From Hyparrhenia diplandra (lineage: Eukaryota; Streptophyta; Magnoliopsida; Poales; Poaceae), in assembly GCA_015847255.1 (NCBI GenBank), contig JADLZK010007673.1, forward strand, positions 62,001-126,000: a stretch of 64,000 bases of DNA, read 5' to 3'. A model generated the notes under the pieces. It did not search any database and was not told the DNA's origin. It saw only the letters and a program-made list of their open reading frames with translations. Position numbers and translations under genes: made by a program. This document shows positions 34,608 through 45,277 of this stretch, piece by piece; position 1 is the first letter of the stretch; each line of letters starts with the position of its first letter.

Positions 34608-36044
34608 TGTTGGCATTTGTTAAGTGCTAAAAGAATATGAAGGATTACGCAAAGCGCGTGTAACACCTACCATTGTAGCTTTTCCCTAGGATGAGTATTC
34701 TAGAGTATCGTATCCACGGGGAAGCTTTGGCTAAAGAATTCTAATAAGTCACAATCATGTATCCACTAACTTAGCAAACCACTAGACTATAGTGAGGGGG
34801 GATAATTGTTAAAGGATAAGTAAATATCAAAGCATAAAATAATAACCTACCTAAGATATCAAAGAATAACTAAACTAATCAAGAGGTCAAAGGGAGAGAT
34901 CAAAGTTTCTAGGTACTTCTCTATTACTTAGGTTCTATGATAGCAATTACACTCTTGCACTTTGGAGCAACGGTTCCTTTCCAACTCTCGAGAAAGACTA
35001 GGAAAAGGTAGTTGGGAGAAGGCTACCTAAAGCTCTACGAAACACCAACCCATGCACGTGGTGGACTACGAAGGCCCCGTGGGGGTCACCCACCCCCAGG
35101 GCTACCACAACTATCCGTAGGTTTGGGCGCAACCTCGGGTAACCTATAGCCTAGACACCAAGTCTACACTATCGATTACTACTCTAGCTACCATGAATAA
35201 CTAGAGTCCTCAATACGACGGAGATCCCATGCAATAACATAACAACTATACTTAACCGGATATGAAAAGCATGGAAGTGAATAGAGAAGATAAATATATC
35301 AATCATAAGTCTTGTAGAGAAGATACAAAGACATACCATACTCGAAGACATCTCGAACAGGAGCATAGCTCCGGTCTCCTTTACTCTTGATTAGATCTAA
35401 GTTAGATCTAATCTACTTCTAATTACATGGCTAATCTACTTCTAATTACATGACTAATCTACTTCTAATTCACTAATCCAGAGAGAGGTTATCCTTACAT
35501 TGGGACACCTCTACAAGCGAGAGATAATGAATAGAATGAGATAGAATGAATTAGGTTTTAGCCCTAGGGTCGAGGGGTCTTCTTATATAGGCCTTGGCGA
35601 TGAGCGATGACCATTGGATCAAACCGACCTTCAATAGCGGTGTGTAGATACAACCTCAAGGTCGGTTACAAACCGACCCTACGAAGATGGGCTTTGATTA
35701 GCTCTTGTCAGCCTTTGGTGGCCGCCGAGGCGATTTGGCCGCCGCCCGGGCTACGTGGCCAAACCATGTCATCTTTCTTACGGTGTCTTCGGTACCTTCT
35801 AGAGTGTTTTAGTCCACATTTTGGGTCGAGTTACTTCACGGTTAAGTCTTGTCATCGTATGTGAGATATATTACGGAACTTTCTCCATTCTTTCTGCATT
35901 TATCCGTTAAGTCCACGAAAAGATATAAATCACCAAAACTTTTGGAATTATGTTAGTTAGACCCCTAGTCTATGTTGATATTCATTTTAAGCCCTTATTT
36001 TATGTTTAGTTGACTATTAATATTATGCTATAACGGTGTCAACA
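34608..36044 (-). repeat. Element B LTR, right copy (5' LTR)
   Basis: 1,437 bases, matching 19177-20610. A TATATAAG box on the minus strand lies near 35582-35589. It is followed by the duplicated target atcac at 36045-36049. Confidence 0.9.
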
Positions 36045-36049
36045 ATCAC

Positions 36050-37828
36050 CATCCCATTTCAACCATTCCATTGCTAGCCTCCATTTTTCCTCCTTCACCA
36101 TCACACTCCTTGCCATCCACCCACTGAGAGACCCACCACTAAACCCCACCAAGATGGTAGGAACTTGGGTTAGCGGCCCGGTGCATTGACACCCCGGTTC
36201 CCGGCTTCTCTACGCCACCATGCAGAACCTTGGCATCCGAGACCGCCCGAGTATGAGGGTAGCGAGTATGAAGAGTGTGGCACCCATCAAACTGCGGTCA
36301 CAGTCTACATCGCCAAGAGCCAAGATTACCCGGTGCATCCGAGGAATGGAGCATGACCGCGTAGGATTTCGCTTCCCGATACCTACCAAGCGGTAGCCAT
36401 AAAGCACTACACCACCTTTGCCGGATCTATGCGGAACCCATCGCCCGCACCCCATGAGGTACATACCGCGAAGAGAAGAACCACCCTCTACGGAATGCTC
36501 GTATGGGCGGACCTACGCAGTCGGGAGGCAGCCCGTCATCAAGCACGATGTACTATCTGCTCACCCTCGACGGCGGCCGACCACCAAGCCGGCGCCTAAG
36601 AAGCCGATCCGGTCGAGCGCAGCGGAGCTGAATGCTATGTTCGAGAGGCTCCTCGCGGAACATGCCCAGCTAGAGAGCAAGTCGCTACGCCGAACGTCGA
36701 GAGGCGCCCTCACCGAGACCACGAAGGCCATCCAAGCACGACACACGGGGAGCTACAACACGCCTACCTCGTTCTTGCGGATCCAAGAAGGATGTTCACC
36801 ATGCCCGGAGACGAGCACGCAAGCATGGGAGGGATCCCCATTAACCCTCCCACAAGAAGAAGGATGCACCCCACCATGCCGACAACACCACCTCCACTAC
36901 CAACAGAAGCGCACATGAAGGACCCTTCGTCCCTTAGCCAACCGACCAAGAAGAAGACCCAGCTCGAAGGCGGTTGATGGATCTGCAGGGACGAATGAAG
37001 CCACCATGTCAGAGGCCAGTAGAGTAGTCACTCCCGAGGGATATGTAGCTGTAGAGTAGCACTCCCTTCTTGCTCTCTTTGTTGTAATCCCTCCGGAGAA
37101 AATCAAGATTTTTCTATTCGACCACCACTGGATGCAAGTTGCCAACGGAGAATTAAATGGGTGCTTAAAACAAAAGCGTCTCGAAATAAAGATAAAGGAG
37201 ATAAGAAGAAAACTTTTCTAAGTGGGGTAGAGTTGACCCAGGAAAAGAAGAAACATATTAACAGGCGAAACAAAAGAAGCAATCATGGGTGAAGACATAA
37301 AAATCGAAGAAGAAAGAAGAAGAAGAAAGAGAGATATCGGCCGGGGCGAAAATAAGAAAAGCAAAAGATTGTAAAATGAGGCTAGATCTAGAAGAAGAAG
37401 ACCAACAGAGCCAAAGCGAATCAACCCGAAGGAGAAGTCAAGAAGAAGGACACCATAGAAGGCAATAGAACACCAAGACCTCCTCGGGCACTTAGAGGAA
37501 TAATTCCTCTAAGTGGAGTAGCCGTAGAAGGAGACTCGAAGACCACGAAGACCAAGAGGCAAGACCAAGAAAACGGGGGTAAAGCTTGGGAAACCGTCGG
37601 CGGCGAAAGGCACACTCTCGCTCGATTACCATGCCACCCTAGAAAGCGGGGTAGCACGATAGTGGGCGAGACTCTCGATGGGACAACAGCGTAAGCAATG
37701 GGATACTCCCTTTTCCCAATCTCTCTATCCCCCCCCCCTTTCTCTCTCTACCTCTTAGGCCTTGTTAGGGACGTTCTCTCTGTAGACTTGAATCTGGGGG
37801 GGCGAGATTCATCTAAGTGGGGTAGCTT
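36050..37828 (+). other. Element A internal region, right part
   Basis: Continues element A after element B. It contains a frame at 36418-36918 (166 codons) that I do not recognise, with a polar, helix-prone middle (SAAELNAMFERLLAEHAQLE). It is GA-rich at 37190-37560. It ends in the purine tract aagtggggtagct (37815-37827). Confidence 0.55.
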
Positions 37829-38110
37829 TGTAACACCGCGTGTTTTGCATCATTTTAAAAATCACTAAAAATTTAAACTTTTTGAAATACAACTAAAACT
37901 TGATTTATTTTCGCACAACTAAACCTTGTTTCGAAAAAAACCTTGCATTTAAAACTTTCACCATCTAGAAGATGAAATCTTGTTTGCTTGCTTGTGAGAT
38001 TATGGTGGAAGGTAAAGACGATGCACCAACTAGATATTAAATCATGGAAGAAAAAATGCGTGAGAGCCAAATTCCATTTTTAGGGGAAAATAATAATATA
38101 ATCGGGACAC

Positions 38111-38185
<75 letters not shown>

Positions 38186-38845
38186 TATATATATATTATA
38201 ATGGCTACAGTGAATATTTATTCCCATAAATAATCTTGGTCGTGAGAATGTAAGCTTGTGCTCGTACCAAACAATATATACGTATATATACATGAAATGA
38301 TAAAAGAAAAGTGTAAATAAGAAAATGGGAAAAGGAAGGAAATGAGAACGAGCACTTGGGCTCCGGTTCCCTTCTCCCGTCGGGGCCCGATCCGGCTCCT
38401 TTCCTCCCTCTCTCTTCTGTGCGGCGAGCAAACCGGCCCGAGGCCCAACAGCCGAGCCCACTCTCCTTCCTCCTCTTTCTTCATTGACACGCGGGGCCCA
38501 ACCGTCGGCTCCTCTCCTTCCCGGAGACGGTGACCACGCATACAGCGCGCTGGTCGCGCCGCCTCCCCGCCGTGCCACGGCTGCCACGAAGGAGACCCCA
38601 CGAGACGCGGAAGTCGGCCGACCTCGTCACGCGAATCGTCGCGTCGTCACCCTACTCCCAGCTCACGCGGACGGAAAGGACGCGCGATATTAACGCACCC
38701 GGCGACCTCGCGCCCGGCCGCGTGGCGACTTGACGCTGGCGGGTCGACCCGCCCGCCGTCATGCCCACCATCGTTGGAGGCTCATCGCTGCGCGATGGCT
38801 CGAAATCTGCAGCGGCGGCTCGCCCCCCCCGACGGCGGTACCTTT
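37829..38845 (+). repeat. Element A 3' LTR, truncated
   Basis: Starts tgtaacacc and follows the 5' LTR until about 38740, after which similarity fades. Element D's LTR begins near 38846. About 2.8-3 kb of the expected LTR is absent here and may lie beyond the window's right edge if D and F were inserted into it. Confidence 0.7.
38111..38182 (+). repeat. (AT)n microsatellite, about 36 units
   Basis: An almost pure AT run inside the A 3' LTR. The matching place in the 5' LTR (13810-13843) has a much shorter, interrupted run. Confidence 0.95.
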
Positions 38846-40555
38846 GTGGGTCCTAGATGGCTACAGGGAGGGTGAATAGCCTATAAAAATTTTCTACAAA
38901 CTCAACTAAACAAACCGATTAGTATAACAAATGGCAAATGTGCGGTTTTGCGCTAGCTCTAGTGGTCTTGCAAGCCTTGTAATGACAAGACTAAATATGC
39001 TATGATCTCTAAGTCACTCAATGTCTATGTCACTACTCTATCTAGTGAACAATCCTAATATGATCCTTATGCTAGCAAGAACAACTACACAAAGCAAAGC
39101 TAGCTCTCTACTCAAAGTAAACTAGGAAAGTAAATACAAGAGAAAAGCGATATACAAACGTGTAGAGGATGTCAACCAATCATCGGGAAGAAGATGAACT
39201 ATCAATCACTCGAAGGTGATGATCCAAACACTGAGACAATGAACAAGTCGATTTGTTCACCCGGAGTTCACTTGTACACCGACAAGCTAGTCTCCGGTTG
39301 TGCCGACCAACACAAGGATGGTGCTTGAGCTAGGTGGTGCCCTTGCTAGCCTCAACACACCACTCACAAGTGAGGTACCCAAAGCACGAGCAATGTATTC
39401 CTTGCACTTTGTCTTCCCGACAAGGAGTGCGTGATCCTCTCACAATTTCAAGCGGTGGCCAAGAACAATCACCAACTCTTGCCAACGCCTCCACCAATTC
39501 ACCAAAGCCGGCTAGGAGCGGTGTCTCCAAGAGAAATAAGAAACCAACCAGGCTCTGCGATCCCCAAGTGCCTCTAGATGCAAGAACTCAATGCAAATGC
39601 ACTTGGATCAACTCTTCTCTCAAGAATGAAGCTCAAATCAAGAATGAGAGAGGAGGAGGCTTGCTTACTTGCTCTAGAGTGTTTTGGAATGATTCAAATG
39701 ACCAAGAGAGAGAGCAAGAGGCAGCCAAGGGGGTATGAATAGGCCACACCACGAAATGTGGCCGTTGGGGAGAAACCCACGGTTTTGCGGCTGACGGGAC
39801 ACGCCTTGTCCGGACTCACCGGTGAGTCCGGTCGGTGGGTCGATCAACCGACAACCCCAACCGACCCGTGACTGGACCAACTTTGGACTGGAGTCGGTCA
39901 GCGTCCGGTCGGTGCTTCCGGTCAGCACCGGAAGCATCCGGTCGGCGGCGTCCGGTCGACCCTCGGCCGAAAACTTCGAACATGCTCTCTAACGGACGAG
40001 CACGGTGCGTCGGTCAAAATCTTCGTGCTTCGGTCACCGCGTCCGGTCACATCGAGGCTGCGAATTTTCGTCGTTCCGCCGCCTTTGCTCCAAACCGACT
40101 TCCGTCACTTGTTTCTTGTTGCCGACACGTTGAAGAACACCTTGACACCATGTGTTAGCATTTTGAAAACATTTTTGACAAGTGCGGAGTTAGCTCTTTA
40201 GGTTAGAATGCATGCATATGAATTTTGAACCTAAAGGCACGTGAGGACCGATGTGTATGCGATAAGTTTCCCTCTTTATAGTGCGACTTATCGATCCTAT
40301 AATCACTCACACCCTCTATGGTGTCTTGAGTGTGAAATCAAAAGCCCTATGGTTATACCTTTGCCTTGGGGACAATTGATCTCCAAACCTCGTCATGTTG
40401 GATGCTTGATCACCTTTTGGATCACCTCGATCCGTCATCCATGATCACCATGCACCAACTCCGGCACGACCAATCTCAATCTAATCAAACACTTAGCATC
40501 GAGAGATTAGTCCTTAGGTGTCACTAATTAGCCAAAACCAAACTAGAGATCTTCA
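38846..40555 (-). repeat. Element D 3' LTR
   Basis: The minus strand starts TGAAGATCTCTAGTTTGG after a purine tract (reverse of 40556-40571) and ends near gctattcaccctccctgtag plus a short worn end. It is clearly related to element F's LTR, for example around 39340-39480 versus 63370-63500. The left end is approximate. Confidence 0.7.
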
Positions 40556-41730
40556 ATCTCCCCTTTTTTGGTAATTGGTGACAACCCGCATAAAGGTTTT
40601 ATGATTAATGTTTTTGAACATATCATGGTTGTCCAAGCATTTTGCTTACAATCATAGGATTGGACAATCATCATAGTTAGGTTTTGGTAGCATGAGCTCC
40701 CCTACATGTATGCCACGAGTTTGGAGCGAAGCATTGCATACATGTATGAATATTAAAATTGAGGGTGAGCTATGTTACCAAAATGATGCTTAAGGTGAAA
40801 GAAATGGACCTTTGAAGCGTGATACCAATCAGAGTTGCGCCATTTTCACCATACAAGCATCAAGGTAACTAGATTTTCATCAAAACTCAAAGTACCACGT
40901 GAGATCACATTATAAGCAAGCTACTTGAATTAAGAGCGGAATTTAGAAAATCTAGCTAGCTCCTATGCATGCTAGTTATTCAACCACTTGAAAAGCAACT
41001 TGTGAATCATGAAACTAGCATACACCGCACAAGCATGCATATATGAAATTTAAACACATGTGCAATGAGCAAGTCATATGTTAGTGTACAATCAAATGCA
41101 ACAAAATGTCTATGAGCTTGCTCCCCCTACTTGTGTGAACCACTTGTTAACTTCGTGACCTTCATGAAAGATTTTCAAAAACGTTTCATGCACTAATCTC
41201 TCCCCCTTTGTCGATAATTTTCACAAAAGATATGACCATGTTGTGTTATGGAAGAGAAAAAGTGCTCAAATTTGGTCAAATTTGGATCACTTGTCAAACA
41301 TATATTTCGGTTTGAACCAAAGACAAGCTTCTTCACACCTCATGAAAAGGGTTATCTTGCCTATGTTGAACTATATGTGTGAAAAGATAGCCAAATTCAA
41401 CACTTGAGATTGCAAGCCCATAAACATGTCATATGTCATCACTAGATCAAACAAGCATACATAGCAATAGTGATGGTATACATACATTGAAATCCTTTTA
41501 TTTTCCATGAATGCTTCCTAAGGCACAAGTTATATGTCTATATGTTCTAACATGTCCTTAGATATCATGAATGCCATGCCAAACAATTTTACCCTGGCTT
41601 TTTGCTTGAAGGAGAGGCATGTCATGTGATGTGGGGTGCATTCAACTCATGTTGGAGAAGTCAAGGATGTTCAACTCATTTCTTAGCTTGCAAAACCTCT
41701 TCTCATCTAGTGGCTTTGTAAAGATATCGG
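40556..41730 (-). other. Element D 3' untranslated region
   Basis: About 1.2 kb without coding sequence. On the minus strand it carries three purine tracts: near 41105-41125 (AAGTAGGGGGAGCAAGC), near 41195-41215 (AAAGGGGGAGAGATTAG), and beside the LTR. Element F has the same arrangement. Confidence 0.7.
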
Positions 41731-42591
41731 CTAGTTGATCTTGGTGCCAATAGGTTGGATAGCAATATCACCCTTTTGTTGATGATCTCTAATGAAGTGA
41801 TGTCTTATGTCAATGTGCTTGGTTCTTGTATGTTGGACCGGGTTTTGTGTCATCTTGCAAGCACTCTCATTGTCACAATACAATGGCACATGATGGAAAT
41901 CAAATCCATAATCCTTCAATGTTGATCTCATCCATAGCAATTGTGCACAACAACTCACAGGCACTAATGTATTCGGCCTCGGCGGTTGAAAGTGTCACAC
42001 CGGTTTGCTTCTTTGAGGACCAAGATACTAGAGATCTTCCAAGGAATTGACAAGTGTCACTTGTGCTTCTTCTATCAACCTTGCATCCCCCATAGTCGAG
42101 TCAGAATATCCAATAAGCTCAAAGTTTGACCCCTTGGGATACCATAGCCCAACATTTTGAGTGCGCTTCAAGTACCTCAATATCCTTTTTGATGCGGTGA
42201 GGTGACTCTTTCTAGGTGAGGATTGAAACCTTGCACACTTGCCAACACTAAACATCACATCGGGTCTAGAAGCGGTCACATAGAGTAAGCTTCCAATCAA
42301 TGACCTATAGTACCTTTGATCAACCATATTGCCACTTTCATCATTGTCCAATGATCCATTGGTACCCATTGGTGTGTTAATGCCCTTTGCATCTTGCATG
42401 TCAAACTTCTTGATCATGTCTCTAATGTATTTCCCTTGACTAATGAAGGTTCTATTCTTCATTTACTTGATTTGAAGACCAAGGAAATATGTAAGCTCTC
42501 CAAGCATAGATATCTCAAACTCTCTTGCCATCATCTTGGCAAACTCTTCACAATACTCTTGATTTGTTGATCCAAAGATGATATCATCAAC

Positions 42592-45277
42592 TGTAACACC
42601 CCAAATTTTAGCTCTTTTGAAAATAGAATAAAATGATTTATTTATGTATTTTTTTGTGCTCATGAAATATAGGAAATAAATATTTTTGACAAATTAAAAT
42701 TTGTCATAGGAAGTAGAAACATGTTTGAGCATTCATCTTTGGTGCATACATATTTTTTGTGATGTCTGAATTTGGTTTTGATTCAACAAGGTATTTAAAT
42801 TCTTTTGAAAGTCCCATTTGAAGATTTTGTCCAAACAAATAGAAAAGGATTTTTATTTCTTCTCCATTCTTTGTTGGTCCGTCGGTTCCTAATGGCCGAT
42901 GGTCATTTTATTTCCTCTTGGCTGCGTGGCTATTTTTCCTTGGCTTTGTTTCTTTTTGTGATCCCGGCCCATTGCCTTGCTTTCTCCTCCTAGCCCGACT
43001 TGCTATGCCCGGGCGCAACCGCGTACATATATATAATACCACCCGGCCTCTTTCCTTGTAATCGTGCACCCAAGTCCTATATAAACCAAGCCGCCACCAT
43101 CGACAATCTCGCCGAGTTTCATATCCTGCTTTGCCGCCTCATTTTGGCTGATCGGCGTCATCGGCTATCTCTCCATTGGCGCAACACGTCGCCAAGCCCG
43201 TGCCCTAGCTTCACCGTCGGTTCTCGCCGAGAAGAACTTCGGCCGCGGCGAGGCGTGTGTGCTCATTTGTTAGGCTGCTTCGCGCCGTTCGTGACGTCGA
43301 TGCGAGCATCGAGTTGAGGTGAAGTTCCGCGCTCTCGATCGATCTCTTTCTCTCTCACAGACGTGATGCTTATACGAAGGTGCCGAACCCATGCAGGAAC
43401 TCGTTGTTGCCCATCCGGTATACGAGCTCTCCATGTTTTCCCGACCAAAGAAATCATCGTAGGTGAGCACTCTGCACCCTCTGTATCTCTCGTTCCTTTC
43501 CCAAGCCTATATGCGAAGTTTTGAGTTGAACTCTAGAGAAACTCCGTCGCCGGCCATGGCCTCCATCCTATCTTCTTTGTCGGCATGTGTTGCTTGAGCG
43601 ACATCATGCAAATGATTCAGGCTCTGTTCCAACAATTCCAAAAACACACGTTTACATCTAAACACGAGAACCACGTCGTATGTCTTGCCATATTGCAACA
43701 TCCTACGCAATCAAGCATGTGTGCATATGCACGCACTTCATCGACTTTGAGCACCACGTAGCTAGGCTGATTACATGCATGACCCTGTTGTGCTCTTGTT
43801 AGCTAGCTTGTTAGCTTGATGACATCATCACACTCATTTTATGGGCGTTTTCTTTGTAAAATTAAATCATGAAATACACTCCAAATACATCCTCATGCCA
43901 TCGATTCAAATGCCCATAACTTCTCCGTTTTAAATCCGTTTTGAACCGTTCTACTTTCGTTAGATTCGTAATTCCGTAACCTACATGTTTATATTACTGT
44001 TAGTCAGGTTTTGCAACTTTTAAATTTCGAGATTATATTAGGTTTATTAATGTTAAACTTGTAAAATTCATATCTACGTCGTTTTAGCTCCGATTTCGGT
44101 GATCTTTCGTCTCGTGTGATCGTAGTGGCGTGTAGAATAGTTTTATGTACTTTTTAAACTGTTTTCCTATTATTGGTGTACTGTTCTAATGGTAGTCTTG
44201 GTTGCCATGCATGATTGGATCCATGTGTTTGTGTGTTGCTGATTGGAATCGAGTAGATCGGTGAGCTTTTTATGTTGTTGATCTCGAAGAAGACCGTGAT
44301 CTATAAGAAGTTGATGAAGAAGGTGTTTTTGGGAAAGCATTGGACTTGAAGGATCTATATTTAAGGCAAGTATAGTTTTGGGATATGCTATCTTTAAACC
44401 ATGATCTTATGACTTGCTTAATGTTTACGCACTTTGAGCGTTAAATATGAATTGTTGATAACATGTTTCATAGGGCGAAAAGAGCTATGTTTTGTTTATG
44501 ATGCTCTTAGCTCTCCATAAGGACTTATCCTTTGGCAAAATCCGGGATTTACCGTGACGGCTATGGGGGGTCACATGGCTCGACTTTTAGTTGTTCAAGG
44601 GTTTTACCTAACTTTGTTGGTGGTTTGCCGGAATTGGGAGAAAGCGGGGTTGTAGCTCTGTTGGCCACTTAATATTTTTAGGAGGGCCTTTGAACGACTT
44701 TATATGGTTTTCATTTGTTTGGGGAGTCATGAACCTACTACGGGTGGAAACCATGACCCGTAGTGAAAGTGTACACCTCTGCAGCGAGTTAAAAAGCGAT
44801 ATATCGGCCGTGTTCGCGGTTATGAGCGGCCCTGGAAAACCGAGGGAAGGATTTACTTTACTGTTGATTATGTTGTTTATGATATAAGCTGTTGCTACAT
44901 GCTTATTATATGGTTCATGTTTTATCGTTTCATGCTATTCATTATTTATGTTATAATGATCATGGGTTTTTGGGGTAGATATTGCCTAGCTATATTTGCG
45001 GAGTTCGACATGCACTCACTCTTGCTATTTCCCCACACCTCGGGAAGTAGTTAGGCTTGTGATCAACCGGTCGGTCGGTCCTCGTGGAGTCTACACGGAA
45101 GATCGGAGTGTCTTTCCATTTGTCACGCTAGCCGAGGTTATGTCTTTTATATTACGTTCGTTATATTTTAAGCATTGTGAATTGATTACCATTCATTTGT
45201 AAAACTATATGTGAGATTTGACTTCCGGGGCTCACATATGGCTTCATCTGGTTTTGTTCTTAAAGCTGGGTGCTACA
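42592..45277 (+). mobile_element. Element E: solo LTR inserted in element D
   Basis: Runs from tgtaacacccc to gggtgctaca, 2,686 bases with TG...CA ends. The five bases tcaac flank it exactly (42587-42591 and 45278-45282). It has no primer site, gag or pol, so it is a solo LTR of a Ty3-type element. Orientation follows the LTR start type and TATA box. Frames inside (such as 43000-43317) are not convincing genes. Confidence 0.88.
43078..43085 (+). promoter_or_regulatory. TATA box of element E LTR
   Basis: The sequence tatataaa, about 490 bases from the LTR start, followed by ccaagccgcc. This is a reasonable U3 promoter. Confidence 0.5.

Larger units (their letters stand above)
19177..36044 (-). 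mobile_element. Element B: non-autonomous LTR retrotransposon, minus orientation
   Basis: Two LTRs (19177-20610 and 34608-36044) flank an internal region that also hosts element C. The five bases atcac occur immediately on both sides (19172-19176 and 36045-36049), a perfect target duplication that proves insertion into element A. Orientation is minus: a purine tract (reverse of 20611-20629) adjoins the left LTR and a TTGGCGCC-type primer site (reverse of 34584-34602) adjoins the right LTR. About 4.7 kb of its own internal sequence holds no domain I recognise. The LTR start, TGTTGACACC on the minus strand, and following sequence resemble element C's LTR. Confidence 0.85.
13530..38845 (+). mobile_element. 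Element A: LARD-like Ty3-related retrotransposon with nested insertions
   Basis: A 4,030-base 5' LTR (13530-17559) is followed by an initiator-Met-type primer site, internal sequence (17575-19176 and 36050-37828), a purine tract and a partial 3' LTR from 37829. Element B is inserted between the two internal parts. Subtracting B leaves about 3.4 kb of internal DNA with no gag, protease, integrase or reverse transcriptase that I can recognise. Very long LTRs around a non-coding ~3.5-kb core match the description of LARDs (large retrotransposon derivatives). Such elements would rely on proteins from a relative. The 3' LTR is lost where element D begins. Confidence 0.7.

Noticed and set aside
36418..36918. 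166-codon frame as a possible gag for element A
   Set aside because: It has no gag core motif or zinc knuckle, and other frames across it are equally open. I left it as unassigned LARD interior.
38111..38182. AT-rich run as a possible replication origin or matrix-attachment site
   Set aside because: It is a simple microsatellite within one LTR, with nothing else to support such a role.
41731..42050. Plus-strand frames opposite element D's RNase H
   Set aside because: They are shadows of the minus-strand pol sequence.
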